A DNA stretch of 64,000 nt from JAAXHB01 sp965221635 (GTDB lineage Bacteria > Actinomycetota > Acidimicrobiia > Acidimicrobiales > Aldehydirespiratoraceae), in assembly GCA_965221635.1 (NCBI GenBank), contig OZ244902.1:806001-870000 (forward strand), written 5' to 3'. Shown here piece by piece: positions 23,644-33,282 of the stretch. The notes beneath the pieces were generated by a model that did no database searches, had not been told where the DNA came from, and saw only the letters and a program-made list of their open reading frames with translations. The first letter of the stretch is position 1; the number at the start of each line of letters is the position of its first letter. Position numbers and translations under genes: made by a program.

Positions 23644-24537
23644 TCAGTGTGGTTCGGCGCTGCTCAGGGGTTGGATTCCGGCGGCTTGCGCGGCTTTGAT
23701 CTCTGGGCGAGGGCCGAGCGCCCAGCGCACGATGCGCAGCAGCGCAGAGGCGAACGGCTCGAAGAAGACTCGCCCGACCAGCGGCGGGAGTCGCAGACCG
23801 AGCATGCGACGGGCGTAAGGCGGCAGAGCCGTCACCGCCGCGCCCAGCACCACCAGGTACGGCAACCTGGCCGCAAGGGGCACCTTGGGCCACATCAGGA
23901 ACCGGATGGCGTCCTTGGTTTGGTGGTTCACGGCGAGTTCGGCCCGGAACTTGTCGAGTTGGTGGGCAAGGCCGGCCGCGTCCATCGGTGGATTCGGGGC
24001 GCCCAACCGGCGGGCTATGTCGGCCATTTCGGCCACGTACCGGTCGTCGGCGTCGGCCGGTAGTGGGGTGGCTCCGTAGCGCTTGCGGCATTGCAGGAAG
24101 CTGTCCACCTCGGTGCAGTGAACCCAGTTGAGCAGGTGCGGGTCGTGGGCCGAGTAGCTGCGTCCGTCGGGGGCGGTGCCGTTCACACGGTCGTGTACCC
24201 GGCGCACGGTTTCGATGGCGGCCACGGCTTCTGCGGTGGTGCCGAAGGTTGTGGCGCCCAAGAACAGGCTGGTGCGATGCAAACGGCCCAGGGGGTCGGC
24301 TCGGTAGTCGGAGTGGTCGGCCACCCCGGCCATCACCAAAGGGTGAAGCGTTTGGATCAGCAAGGCCCGAAGCCCGCCCACCATCGTGGACACGTCCCCG
24401 TGCACAGCCCAAGAGGCACTGCCAGGCCCCACCAGCCCGTCATCAAGGTCGTCGCCCCGAGTGTTCACAGGAGGGTCCGAAGACCCAACCAAGAACCGCC
24501 GAATCCCCTCACCAAGCCGCTCCCGCACCCCGATCAT
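23644..24537 (-). CDS. DUF2236 / MpaB-type oxygenase family protein
   Basis: 297 residues. Family hallmarks: an early GLRALLIQTLHPLVMAGVADHS segment with the first His, RTSLFLGATTFGTT, VHDRVNGTAPDGRSYSAHDP with further His, LLNWVHCTEVDSFL, and a hydrophobic C-terminal helix region around RLPYLVVLGAAVTALPPYAR. Relatives include the heme-b latex-clearing protein and fungal MpaB; physiological substrates of most bacterial members are unknown. ATG at 24535-24537. Convergent with the DUF3800-like gene. Confidence 0.85.
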   Translation of the reverse strand: MIGVRERLGEGIRRFLVGSSDPPVNTRGDDLDDGLVGPGSASWAVHGDVSTMVGGLRALLIQTLHPLVMAGVADHSDYRADPLGRLHRTSLFLGATTFGTTAEAVAAIETVRRVHDRVNGTAPDGRSYSAHDPHLLNWVHCTEVDSFLQCRKRYGATPLPADADDRYVAEMADIARRLGAPNPPMDAAGLAHQLDKFRAELAVNHQTKDAIRFLMWPKVPLAARLPYLVVLGAAVTALPPYARRMLGLRLPPLVGRVFFEPFASALLRIVRWALGPRPEIKAAQAAGIQPLSSAEPH

Positions 24538-24723
24538 GTCGACCCATCCAATCTTGAAGGTTCACTCCTGCCCAGCAGGAACCAGCCGCCAATCACCAAG
24601 AGAAGGCTAAAGAAGAAACAAACCCCCCAGGCCAACAAATCCCCAGGCCAACAAACCAAGGTGCTCAAGCCAAACCCAAACCACCCAAGAACAGCAAAGG
24701 CCCAAGTCAGGACGCAAGCACAA
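24538..24723. other. Intergenic stretch, adenine/cytosine-rich on the plus strand
   Basis: Together with the following repeat this is a 333-bp gene-free gap. The plus strand is A/C-rich, with two near-copies of CCCCAGGCCAACAAA (24637-24666 region). No credible gene, tRNA or terminator seen. Confidence 0.5.
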
Positions 24724-24816
24724 GGCGGGCGGGTGGCCGTTGGCCCGATTTACGGAACAATCTGCAGCAAAGCGAAGCCGTTCCGGAAACGGGCCAACGG
24801 ACAGGCCCCGCCCGCC
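24724..24816 (+). repeat. Interspersed hairpin repeat, copy A
   Basis: One of five ~92-bp elements in the window. Arms: GGCGGGCGGG at the left end and CCCGCCCGCC at the right, with inner arms ending GGAAC/GTTCC. The arms enclose the conserved loop AATCTGCAGCAAAGCGAAGC. This copy is the most diverged (TTACGG for TTGCGG, GGAAAC for GCAAAC), with some changes matched in the opposite arm. Confidence 0.85.
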
Positions 24817-24870
24817 GGTCACCCGCCAAACCGGCCAAGAAGTCAAGGTCAAGAAACCAGGGCCAGGAAG

Positions 24871-25737
24871 TCAGGGCGAAGCGAGGTAGTCGTCTGCGGA
24901 AGCTCGGTTGAGCACGATGGCCACGACAACGAGACCGATCCCAAGCAGGTCCCATAACCCTGGAACCTGCAAGAGCACCACCACCCCCACAACCACGGCG
25001 GTAACCGGCAGTAGCGCCTGCAGCAGCGCGAAGCGTCGCTGGTCGATGCGGGCCATCACGATCTGGTCGATCCAGTACGGGATCACGTTGGACAGCAGCC
25101 CTGTGGCGAATCCGAGCGCCAACAGGTGCGGCGAGCCGAGCGCACGCACCACGTCGTCCAGTCCAAACCCGGAGATGGCCAGCGCACCGGCAATCATCCC
25201 CACGCCGAGTCCGTCCACAGAGTGCGGCCCACGAGCCACCCGGTGACCCAGCACGATGTACCCGGCCCAGAAGGTTCCGGCCAGCAACGCGAAGCCGACA
25301 CCGCGAAGGGTGGCATCCGATTCGATTCCTGCGAGCACCACCACACCCGACGCCGCAAGCACCAGAGCCACAGCCGATCGCAGGTTGCGGGTGCCGAGCG
25401 CGGCCACAGCCACCGGGCCGATGAACTCGATGGCCACGGCGTTGCCCAGCGGCAGCTCTTCGATGGCGTAGTAGATGGACGTGTTCATGCCCGCCATGGC
25501 CACCCCGAACGAACACGCCCATGCCAGCTCGGCGGGGCGCCAACGGCGACGCCAGGCCCGGCGGACGAGCACCACCACCAGTGCGGCGCCGGTGACTCGC
25601 AGCAGTGCGGTTCCCGCGGGGCCGAGCGTTGCGAACAAGCCCACCGCCACCGCGGCGCCGAGGTACTGCGACACGGCGCCAACCATGAACAGCGGCTCGG
25701 GCGCTACCGGGGCCGCACCCACTTTGAGGCGTCGCAC
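24871..25737 (-). CDS. EamA/RhtA-type permease (DMT superfamily)
   Basis: About 288 residues, ten hydrophobic helices in two EamA halves, the drug/metabolite exporter fold. Family-like stretches: NTSIYYAIEELPLGNAVAIE in the middle of half one, and SNVIPYWIDQIVMARI with LPVTAVVVGVVVL near the end; these resemble the threonine/homoserine exporter RhtA group. GTG 25737 chosen as the first start that precedes the first helix; an ATG at 25688 would also serve, since no ribosome-binding sequence marks either. Substrate unknown. Confidence 0.82.
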   Translation of the reverse strand: MRRLKVGAAPVAPEPLFMVGAVSQYLGAAVAVGLFATLGPAGTALLRVTGAALVVVLVRRAWRRRWRPAELAWACSFGVAMAGMNTSIYYAIEELPLGNAVAIEFIGPVAVAALGTRNLRSAVALVLAASGVVVLAGIESDATLRGVGFALLAGTFWAGYIVLGHRVARGPHSVDGLGVGMIAGALAISGFGLDDVVRALGSPHLLALGFATGLLSNVIPYWIDQIVMARIDQRRFALLQALLPVTAVVVGVVVLLQVPGLWDLLGIGLVVVAIVLNRASADDYLASP

Positions 25738-25893
25738 TGCCCAAGTTTGGCCTGATGTTGGCCGGGTTGCCTGAACTGGTCGACCACCCAACGGCGAAGG
25801 CGTCGCAATGCGCCGTCCTTGGCCTTGATCGCAACGGTTGGCGGTGGCGTCTGCGGCCAGGCTTGACCCTGCTGCAGGCAGCCGGTGTGCGAG

Positions 25894-25959
25894 CCCCCCA
25901 CGGGGGTCGCCCGAACGAGGAGGGGATTGCGCCACGCGGGGCGTGACCCCGAAGGGGGT
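25894..25959. other. Two GC hairpins between divergent genes
   Basis: CCCCCCACGGGGG (25894-25906) and ACCCCGAAGGGGGT (25946-25959) in the 264-bp space between the EamA and flavin reductase starts. No T-runs; may be regulatory or incidental. Confidence 0.3.
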
Positions 25960-25989
25960 GTGACCGCGTTGGGGGCCCGAGCGGGCCGG

Positions 25990-25995
25990 TAGGTT
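25990..25995 (+). promoter_or_regulatory. Predicted -10 hexamer of the flavin reductase-like gene
   Basis: TAGGTT, six bases before the ATG at 26002 (leaderless type). Confidence 0.5.
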
Positions 25996-26001
25996 GACAT
26001 C

Positions 26002-26499
26002 ATGGCTCTTGAGGACACGCTGGTGAACCGCCTCACCTGGAAGATTCCCAACGCTTTGGCGTTGGTGGGCTCCCGCGCCGGCGAGCAGCGCAACGCCATG
26101 ACCACCAGTTGGATCACCCAGCTTTCGATGGAGCCGGTCCTGATCGGCATTGGGGTGGACAACACCGCTGTAACGCACCGGCTGATCAGCGAGGGCGGCT
26201 CGTTCACGGTGAACCTTTGGGATTCGGGCAACACGCGGGTGTTCGTGAAGTTCTCCAAACCGGCCACTTACGCCGATGGCGCGCTGAACGGTTTCGCGGT
26301 GCGGGAGGCCACCACTGGCGCTCCGGTGTTCGATGATGCGGTGGCCTGGATGGACTGCGAGGTGCGGCACGCTTTGGACTTGGGCACTCACACCTTGTTC
26401 GTGGGTGAGTTGGTGGACGGCGCGATACACGACGACGACGTGCGGCCTGCTTCGATGAGCGACACCAGGATGAAGTACGGAGGCGTGAAACGCCACTGA
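26002..26499 (+). CDS. Flavin reductase family / FMN-binding split-barrel protein
   Basis: 165 residues. The pattern ALALVGSRAGEQRNAMTTSWITQLSMEPVLIGIGV is the flavin-binding start of the FMN-reductase-like split barrel, followed by SEGGSFTVNLW and the late HTLFVGELVDGAI. Such proteins supply reduced flavin to a monooxygenase or are oxidoreductases themselves. It is first in a run of five co-directional genes (26.0-33.2 kb) likely to form a catabolic operon; no monooxygenase is next to it, so its partner is unclear. Confidence 0.85.
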   Translation: MALEDTLVNRLTWKIPNALALVGSRAGEQRNAMTTSWITQLSMEPVLIGIGVDNTAVTHRLISEGGSFTVNLWDSGNTRVFVKFSKPATYADGALNGFAVREATTGAPVFDDAVAWMDCEVRHALDLGTHTLFVGELVDGAIHDDDVRPASMSDTRMKYGGVKRH

Positions 26500-26624
26500 C
26501 GCCCGCGGCTGGTGCCCGTCACCTGGTGCCCCGTCGCCCGCCGGATTCGTGGCTGGATCCTGAAGGTGGCGGATTGCGCCACCGATTCGTCGCAAGAAAC
26601 GGAAGCAATCACAAAGGGGAGATC

Positions 26625-27098
26625 ATGATCACCGGAATGAACCACGCAGTTCTGTACGTGCGCGACGCCCACCGACAGCAGCAGTTCTACGAGGACGTGC
26701 TGGGGTTCGTGACCGTGATCGAGGAACCCAACCGGTTTGTGTTCATGCGGGCGCCTGCGTCATCCAACCACCACGACATCGCCTTTTTCACCATCGGTTC
26801 CGGTGCGGGCCCATCGCAGGCCGGTCGCCAGACGGTGGGGATGTACCACATTGCGTGGGAGGTGGCCTCTCTCGACGAGCTGGAGGCGGCACGGCAGCGA
26901 CTGACGGCGGCCGGTGCGCTGGTGGGGGCCAGCGACCACGGGGTGAACAAGAGCCTGTACGCCAAGGATCCCGACGGGTTGGAGTTTGAGGTGATGTGGC
27001 TGGTGCCCCCCGAGCACTGGGGCGACGAGGAGCATCAGGCGATCATCCGCCCGCTCGACATCACCGCCGACAAAGCTCGATTCGCGGCTCTGGTGTAG
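26625..27098 (+). CDS. VOC family (glyoxalase/extradiol dioxygenase-like) protein
   Basis: 157 residues. Two beta-alpha-beta-beta-beta halves: MNHAVLYVRDAHRQQQFYED... with His near the N-terminus as the first metal ligand, HHDIAFFTIG, MYHIAWEVASLDELE (second metal His), and DPDGLEFEVMW carrying the metal Glu. Start ATG 26625, preceded by AAAGGGGA. The family covers ring-cleaving dioxygenases, glyoxalase I and epimerases; length of one VOC unit does not tell which. Lies between a flavin reductase and a cupin. Confidence 0.85.
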   Translation: MITGMNHAVLYVRDAHRQQQFYEDVLGFVTVIEEPNRFVFMRAPASSNHHDIAFFTIGSGAGPSQAGRQTVGMYHIAWEVASLDELEAARQRLTAAGALVGASDHGVNKSLYAKDPDGLEFEVMWLVPPEHWGDEEHQAIIRPLDITADKARFAALV

Positions 27099-27182
27099 CC
27101 GCGGGCATGATTGCCGGCGACGAGCCGTGAGTGTTTGTCACGCCAAGATCACCGTGGGGCGCACCACACGAAGGAGGACGCA

Positions 27183-27581
27183 ATGAGCCTTGCCGAGGGC
27201 CTTTCGGGTCAGTACTGCTACTTCTTTGACGACGACGCCTTCGTGGAAACGGCCCGGCCGGGGTTCAGGCATCGAGTGATCACCGGCGAGCACTTGCAGT
27301 TGTGTTTCTGGCGGATCACCGGCGGCACCGGCGGGTCGGTGCTGCACAACCACACCGAGAACGAACAGCTAGGCATCATCATGCGCGGCAAGCTGGATTT
27401 CCGCATCGGCGACGACCCGGACAGCGAGGAAAGGGTGGTGCTCGACACCGGCGACCTTTACCTGGCGCCCACCTCGGTGTGGCATGGCGACTCGGTGTTC
27501 ATCGGTGACGACGAGTACGGCGAAACGTGGATTCTTGACGTGTTCGCTCCGCCGCGGTCGGATCTTCCCACCACCGGCTGA
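27183..27581 (+). CDS. Cupin-domain protein
   Basis: 132 residues, a single cupin barrel. Motif 1 is GSVLHNHTENEQLGIIMRGKLDFRIG-like (His, His, Glu ligands visible as HNHTENEQ; split here for brevity), motif 2 is LYLAPTSVWHGDSV with the final His. Strong ribosome-binding sequence AAGGAGG at 27172-27178 fixes the start at ATG 27183. Could be a small metal-dependent oxygenase or isomerase, or a ligand-binding regulator; context suggests a step of the neighbouring catabolic pathway. Confidence 0.85.
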   Translation: MSLAEGLSGQYCYFFDDDAFVETARPGFRHRVITGEHLQLCFWRITGGTGGSVLHNHTENEQLGIIMRGKLDFRIGDDPDSEERVVLDTGDLYLAPTSVWHGDSVFIGDDEYGETWILDVFAPPRSDLPTTG

Positions 27582-27710
27582 GGCCTCGACTTCGCACAGG
27601 CGGCGCGCCGGCAGCAGGTGGCGATGATGTACCGCGGCGCCGGCGGTGACCTGGTCTTGTTTGGTGGGCCGGCCGGGGTCGCGAACAGGCACAACAGAAA
27701 GGGCTGACTA

Positions 27711-30700
27711 ATGGCCGATTGGAGGTTGGCGGTGGATGTCGGTGGCACGTTCACCGATGTGGTGCTGCTCGATGCCGCTTCGGGCCGGGTGGTGGTGGAC
27801 AAGACGCTCACCACTCCCGGCGCCCTGCTCGACGGGGTGCGCACAGGGGTACAGAGCCTGCTGAGCACCGCTGGGGTTGACCCCGGAGAGGTGACCGCTC
27901 CGATCGTTCACGCCACCACGATCGTCACCAACTCGCTCATAGAGAACAAGACCGGGCGGGCAGGGCTGGTAACCACCGCGGGTTTCGCGGACACGCTGCT
28001 GATCCGCGACGAGCACCGCTACGACATGTACGACCTGCAAATCGAGTTCGCTCCGCCGCCGATAGGGCCCGAGCTCACCTTCGAGATCGCCGAGCGCACA
28101 TCCGCCGACGGGCGCGTCCTCAACAGTCCCAGCCGCAAGGAGGTGGCCGAGGTTGCGGTTCGCATGGCCGACGCGGGGGTGGAGTCGGTGGCGGTTTGCC
28201 TGTTGAACTCGTACGTGAACCCGGCCAACGAACGGGTCGTGGCGGAAATGCTGGAAGGTGACCTTGGCGTGCCGGTGTGCTGCTCGGCGGAGGTGTCACC
28301 ACAAATCCGCGAGTACCCGAGGATGGTGACCGCGGCTTGCAACGCGGCCACGATGCCTGTGATCGGGCCCTACCTCGACGAGTTGCAGCAATGGCTGGCG
28401 TCGGCGGGCTTCGCGGGCGGGGTGCTGATGATGCTGTCAAACGGCGGGGTGGTGTCGGCCGCGGAGGCGGCGCGCAACCCGATCCGTTTGGTGGAGTCGG
28501 GCCCGGCCGCGGGTGCGTTGGCGGGCACTTGGCTGGCACGCCGTTTCGGGGAGTCGAGGTTGTTGTGTTTCGACATGGGTGGAACCACCGCCAAGGCTTG
28601 CCTGATCGACTCTGGCGAGCCGACGCTCACCAACACTTTCGAGGTGGCCCGGGTGTACCGCTTCAAGAAGGGCTCGGGCATGCCGGTTTCGGTGCCGTCG
28701 GTGGATTTGGTGGAAATAGGCGCCGGTGGTGGTTCGGTGGCCCGTCTCGACCAGTTCGGCTTGTTGAAGGTGGGCCCGGAGTCCGCCGGCGCCGATCCGG
28801 GGCCTGCGTCCTACAGCCTTGGCGGTACCGACGCGGCGGTCACCGACGCCGATGTGGTGCTGGGCTTGCTCGACCCGGACGCGTTCCTCGGTGGCGACAT
28901 GCCCCTGGACGCCTCCCTGGCGCAGAGCGCTGTGGCTGCGGTGGCTTCCGGTTTGGGTTTGCCGGTGGCCGACACCGCCGCGGGCATCCACGAGGTGGTG
29001 AACCAGAACATGGCCGACGCGGCGCGCATGCACGGCGTGGAGCAGGGCATCGACCTGCGTGGCGTGCCGTTGCTGGCTTTCGGGGGCGCGGGCCCGGTGC
29101 ATGCGTGTGGCGTGGCGGAGTTGCTTGAAGCCGACCGGGTGATCTTTCCGGTGAACGCGGGGGTGCTTTCCGCGTTTGGGACTTTGGTGTCGCCTGTGCG
29201 AATCGATCTGGCCCGTTCGATGCCACGACGACTGGGAGAGGTTGACGCTTCGGAGCGTGACGGGCTGCTCGACGAGTTGCGCCTGGAGGGTCGCCGGGTG
29301 TTGTCGTCTGCGGGCGTGCCGGGCGGTGATGTGCGTTTCCGTTACGGGATCGACGCCCGCTACGAGGGCCAGGGCAACGAGGTGACCGTTTGGGTGGGCG
29401 AGGGCGAATCCTGGCCCGCCGGCGACGAGCAGGTGCGGGAGGCCTTCGAGGTCGAGTACCGCAACATCTACGGCTTGACGATCCCCGACGTGGCTGTTGA
29501 GGTGGTGACCTGGAGGATGTCGGCGTACGCGCCACCACCCCGCTTGGCCGAACCCGGCGAACCCGGCCACGCCCACGGCGACGGCCGCGATCTGCTGGAC
29601 GGCGACGGTGGCGGGCCGGGGGCGCCGACGCCGGGTGCGACCCGGTTGGTGACCTTCGAATCGGGATCGCCTCTTGTGGAGGTTCCGGTGTTTCGCCGTG
29701 ACCGTCTCACATCTGGGGACACGATCAGCGGGCCGGCGATTGTGGAGGAGCGTGAGACCACCAACGTGATCCGTCCCGGCTGGAACATGACCGTGGCCCC
29801 CGACGCAAGCCTGGTGGCCACACGAGCCGCGGCCGGCGGTGCGCGGGTGCGGGCCGGGGCTGCCCGTCGCGCCCAGCGTGACGCTTCGGCGACGAACGGC
29901 GAGGGCCGGGTGTCGTTTGATCCGGTGGAGTTGGAGATCTTGTGGCAGTCGCTGATCTCAACTGTGAACGAGCAGGCGCGTGCGTTGCAGCGCGCCGCGT
30001 TCAGCCCGATCGTTCGCGAGGCGGGCGACCTGGCCAACGCCGTGTTCGACCGGCGCGGCCGCATGGTTGCCCAGGCCGTGACCGGCACGCCGGGTCACAT
30101 CAACAGCCTGGCCATGGGCGCGGCCAACATGCTCGAGGAGTTCCCTGTTGACTCGCTGGCGCCCGGCGACGTGCTGATCACCAACGACCCTTACAAGACG
30201 GCGGGCCAGTTGCTGGATGTCACGGTGCTGGTGCCGGCTTGGCGTGTTCCGGCGTCGGGGGGCGCTCCCCGGTTGATCGCCTTGTTCGGTTCCACGATCC
30301 ATCACACCGATGTGGGCGGTTACGGAATCGGCGCCGGGGGCAGGGATTGTTTCGAGGAGGGCTTGTGGATCCCGATTTGCAAGCTGATGAACGGAGCGGC
30401 TCGCTCCCCGGGCTCGGGCAGTGGCTTGGGCTCGGGTAATCACTCGGGCGGAGGCCCGGTCAGCAGCATCGGCGAGCGCAACGGCGACGTGTGGCGGTTC
30501 ATTCTGTCCAATGTGCGTCAACCCGATCACATGGCCGGTGACCTGCACGCACAGATGGCATCCGGCGAGGTCGGGGCGCAGCGCCTGGCCGCGTTGTGCG
30601 ACGCGCACGGCCTCGACGACATCGAAGACCTTGCCGATGAGATCATCGAACGCTCAGAGGCGGCCACCCGCGCCAACATCGCCGAGCTTTCGCCGGGGCG

Positions 30701-31598
30701 CTACCAGGGCGACGCCGTGCTCGACCTGGTGGACGGCAGCAAGGTGGACATCGTTTGCGCCCTGGATGTGGATCCCGCCCAAGGCGAGATCACCGTGGAC
30801 TATCAGGGCAGCAGCCCTGCGAGCCCGTGGGGCATCAACGTGGTGCGCAACTACACCCACGCGTACACCACTTTCACGGTGCGGTCGGTGCTGAATCCCG
30901 ACATTCCCAACAATCACGGCAGCCTGGCGCCGATCAAGCTGATCGCTCCCGAGGGGTCGATCGTTTGCGCGGTGCCGCCCCAGCCGGGAACGGCCCGTCA
31001 CGTGGTGGGGATGTTCCTGCCCAATGCCCTGCTCAAGGCGTTGGCTCAGGTGAAGCCGGCGGAGTCGATGGCCGAGGGCGCGGGCGCGGTGTGGACGATG
31101 CAGGTGAACGGACACCACGACGACGGGCGGCCGTTCATCACCGCCATGTTCACCTACGCCGGGGGTGTGGGCGCCAGGGCCGCGAAGCCGGGGCTCAATG
31201 CCTGTTCGTATCCCACGGGGGTGTCGGCGGTGCCCATAGAGGTGGTGGAGGCCTCGGCGCCGGTGCGGTTCCGGCGCAAAGCTCTGCGACCCGGTTCGGG
31301 CGGCGCCGGGGCCCAGAGCGGCGGTTTGGGTCAGACCATCGAGTTCGAGGTGGACACCACGCGGGGTTGGCAACTCAACGCGGTCACAAGTCGTCTCACC
31401 GATCCACCTCAGGGCCTGCTCGGTGGGGAGCCAGGCGCGGCCGGGAGGTTCCTGGTGAACGGGGAGCCGGTCACCAGCCAGGCCCGCTTGAGTCTTCAGC
31501 CCAACGACGTGGTGTTACTGGAGCTGCCAGGCGGTGGCGGCTACGGCCCACCCAACGGCGCCGACAAACCCGCTCAGGTGAGCGAACCAGCGAGATAA
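27711..31598 (+). CDS. Fused hydantoinase A/B (5-oxoprolinase-type) protein
   Basis: 1295 residues. Residues 1-~700 are HyuA-like: actin-fold phosphate loop DVGGTFTDVVLLDA near the N-terminus, CFDMGGTTAKACLID near 285, and a C-terminal region including IYGLTIPDVAVEVVTWR. Residues ~730-1290 are HyuB-like: FDPVELEILWQSLISTVNEQ, TGTPGHINSLAMG, LITNDPYKTAGQLLDVTVL, ending GGGGYGPP. The linker is Gly/Asp-rich. The family cleaves 5-oxoproline or hydantoins with ATP, or acts in acetone/acetophenone carboxylation; substrate cannot be chosen from sequence. Usually A and B are separate in bacteria, so this fusion is eukaryote-like in layout. An AAAGGG ribosome-binding sequence precedes the ATG. Followed by an acyl-CoA synthetase. 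Confidence 0.9.
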   Translation: MADWRLAVDVGGTFTDVVLLDAASGRVVVDKTLTTPGALLDGVRTGVQSLLSTAGVDPGEVTAPIVHATTIVTNSLIENKTGRAGLVTTAGFADTLLIRDEHRYDMYDLQIEFAPPPIGPELTFEIAERTSADGRVLNSPSRKEVAEVAVRMADAGVESVAVCLLNSYVNPANERVVAEMLEGDLGVPVCCSAEVSPQIREYPRMVTAACNAATMPVIGPYLDELQQWLASAGFAGGVLMMLSNGGVVSAAEAARNPIRLVESGPAAGALAGTWLARRFGESRLLCFDMGGTTAKACLIDSGEPTLTNTFEVARVYRFKKGSGMPVSVPSVDLVEIGAGGGSVARLDQFGLLKVGPESAGADPGPASYSLGGTDAAVTDADVVLGLLDPDAFLGGDMPLDASLAQSAVAAVASGLGLPVADTAAGIHEVVNQNMADAARMHGVEQGIDLRGVPLLAFGGAGPVHACGVAELLEADRVIFPVNAGVLSAFGTLVSPVRIDLARSMPRRLGEVDASERDGLLDELRLEGRRVLSSAGVPGGDVRFRYGIDARYEGQGNEVTVWVGEGESWPAGDEQVREAFEVEYRNIYGLTIPDVAVEVVTWRMSAYAPPPRLAEPGEPGHAHGDGRDLLDGDGGGPGAPTPGATRLVTFESGSPLVEVPVFRRDRLTSGDTISGPAIVEERETTNVIRPGWNMTVAPDASLVATRAAAGGARVRAGAARRAQRDASATNGEGRVSFDPVELEILWQSLISTVNEQARALQRAAFSPIVREAGDLANAVFDRRGRMVAQAVTGTPGHINSLAMGAANMLEEFPVDSLAPGDVLITNDPYKTAGQLLDVTVLVPAWRVPASGGAPRLIALFGSTIHHTDVGGYGIGAGGRDCFEEGLWIPICKLMNGAARSPGSGSGLGSGNHSGGGPVSSIGERNGDVWRFILSNVRQPDHMAGDLHAQMASGEVGAQRLAALCDAHGLDDIEDLADEIIERSEAATRANIAELSPGRYQGDAVLDLVDGSKVDIVCALDVDPAQGEITVDYQGSSPASPWGINVVRNYTHAYTTFTVRSVLNPDIPNNHGSLAPIKLIAPEGSIVCAVPPQPGTARHVVGMFLPNALLKALAQVKPAESMAEGAGAVWTMQVNGHHDDGRPFITAMFTYAGGVGARAAKPGLNACSYPTGVSAVPIEVVEASAPVRFRRKALRPGSGGAGAQSGGLGQTIEFEVDTTRGWQLNAVTSRLTDPPQGLLGGEPGAAGRFLVNGEPVTSQARLSLQPNDVVLLELPGGGGYGPPNGADKPAQVSEPAR

Positions 31599-31635
31599 CC
31601 CGGCGTGACACTGCGGATCGCCTGAGGTTGATTGC

Positions 31636-33207
31636 ATGATCCCCTGGGCTGACCCTCGGTCCTTTGCGTCCGTTTGGGACGCGGCGGTGAGCGCTCGGGG
31701 TGACGCCATGTTCTTGGTGTTCGAGACACCCGACGGCGGCGTTGCCCGCTGGACGTACGGCGAGTTCGACGTGTTGGTGGACCGGGTGGCCGCAAGGCTG
31801 GCGGGTCTTGGGGCGGGGCCTGGCCGGGCGGTTCATCTGGCGTTGACCAACTCGCCTGCTTTTGTGGCGGTGTGGTTGGCGGCGGTTCGCATGGGTGCGT
31901 GGATCGTGCCGTCGGATCCGATGGGCAAGGCGCCCGAGTTGGCGGGCCACATCGAGCGCACCCGGCCCGCGGTTGGGGTGTGCGCCGCGGCACGGTCGGA
32001 GATTTACGAGGCTGGCGTGGACGCGGCCACCGTGGCGGGCGCGCCCGCCCCGGCGGTGATCGAGGTGGACGAGGCCGACTGCGCCCTTGACGTGTTCGTG
32101 GCGAAAGCGGCAGCCGGTGGGGGTTCATGGCCGGAACCAGGGTTGCGTGACCGGGCGGCGGTGATGTTCACCTCGGGCACCACCGGCGTGCCCAAGGGAG
32201 TGGAGGTCACCCAGGCGAACTACGCGTTCGCGGGCAAGGCAATGGCGGAAGCTGCGGGTCTTGGGCCCGATGACCGCCAGCTTGTGGTGCTGCCGATGTT
32301 TCACGCCAACGCGCAGTACTACTCGTTCGCCTCGGCGATCTGGGTTGGCGCCTCGGTGGCGTTGATGCCTGCGTTCTCGGCGTCGAGGTTCCTGGAGCAG
32401 GCCGCCACCCATGGCGCCACCTGCGCCAGCTTGTTCGCTGCTCCGCTGCGAATGATCCTGGCCCGCTCGGCCCCACCCGATGCGGGGTTGCGGGCCCGGT
32501 TGAGGTTGCGGCACTGCTGGTACGCGCAGAACATTTCCGCCGACCAGCACGCCACTCTTGGTGACTGGTTCGGCTGCAAGCCCCGTCAGCTCTACGGAAT
32601 GACCGAGACCATTCCCGCGGTGCTCACCGACGAGGCGCGTTCACCGCATCCCGCGTCGATGGGTCGGGTCACAGCCGGTTGCGAGGTGGACATTTGCGAC
32701 ACCGAGGGCCGTTCGCTGCCGGCCGACAAGGTGGGCGAGATTGTGGTGAGAGGCGAGCGTGGGGTAACGCTGTTCGCCGGTTACCTCGATGCCGACGACA
32801 TCACCGAGGCCAGTTTCCGCAACGGCTGGTTCCTCACCGGTGACCGGGCCTACCGCGACGATTCGGGGCGGTTCTTTTTTGACGGGCGACGTTCGGACGT
32901 GCTGAAGGTGTCGGGCGAGAACGTGTCGGTGGTGGAAGTGGAGGCCGCGCTGAGCGAGCATCCCAAGGTGCTCGAGGCCGCGGTGGTGGCCCGCCCCGAC
33001 GAGATCCGAGACGAGGTGCCTGTGGCGTTCGTGGTGCCCGCCGGCGACCACGATCCTCCCACCGTCAACGAACTCGAAGCGTGGTGCGCGCAGCGTCTGT
33101 CCAAGTCCAAACGTCCCCACAACATCGTCCTCATCAACGAATTGCCCCGCACCAGCGTAGGCAAGATCCGAAAGTTCCTCCTAACCCAACAAGCCCGCAC
33201 CACCTGA
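31636..33207 (+). CDS. AMP-dependent acyl-CoA synthetase/ligase
   Basis: 523 residues, full ANL family layout. P-loop MFTSGTTGVPKGVEVTQ near residue 178; A5 motif YGMTETIPAVLTDEA; hinge and ATP ribose motif FFDGRRSDVLKVSGENVS near 415-432; terminal catalytic Lys in PRTSVGKIRKF. Activates a carboxylic acid to the acyl-CoA via an acyl-AMP. The acid is not deducible, but co-direction with the hydantoinase-like, cupin and VOC genes makes it a likely pathway step. ATG 31636, 37 bp after the previous stop. Confidence 0.92.
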   Translation: MIPWADPRSFASVWDAAVSARGDAMFLVFETPDGGVARWTYGEFDVLVDRVAARLAGLGAGPGRAVHLALTNSPAFVAVWLAAVRMGAWIVPSDPMGKAPELAGHIERTRPAVGVCAAARSEIYEAGVDAATVAGAPAPAVIEVDEADCALDVFVAKAAAGGGSWPEPGLRDRAAVMFTSGTTGVPKGVEVTQANYAFAGKAMAEAAGLGPDDRQLVVLPMFHANAQYYSFASAIWVGASVALMPAFSASRFLEQAATHGATCASLFAAPLRMILARSAPPDAGLRARLRLRHCWYAQNISADQHATLGDWFGCKPRQLYGMTETIPAVLTDEARSPHPASMGRVTAGCEVDICDTEGRSLPADKVGEIVVRGERGVTLFAGYLDADDITEASFRNGWFLTGDRAYRDDSGRFFFDGRRSDVLKVSGENVSVVEVEAALSEHPKVLEAAVVARPDEIRDEVPVAFVVPAGDHDPPTVNELEAWCAQRLSKSKRPHNIVLINELPRTSVGKIRKFLLTQQARTT

Positions 33208-33282
33208 CCCTCACGGTTGGCCGCCCAAGCGGGAAAGCCCGGCAAACAGACCCCCAAGACAACCAGACGGAGATGCAACCAA

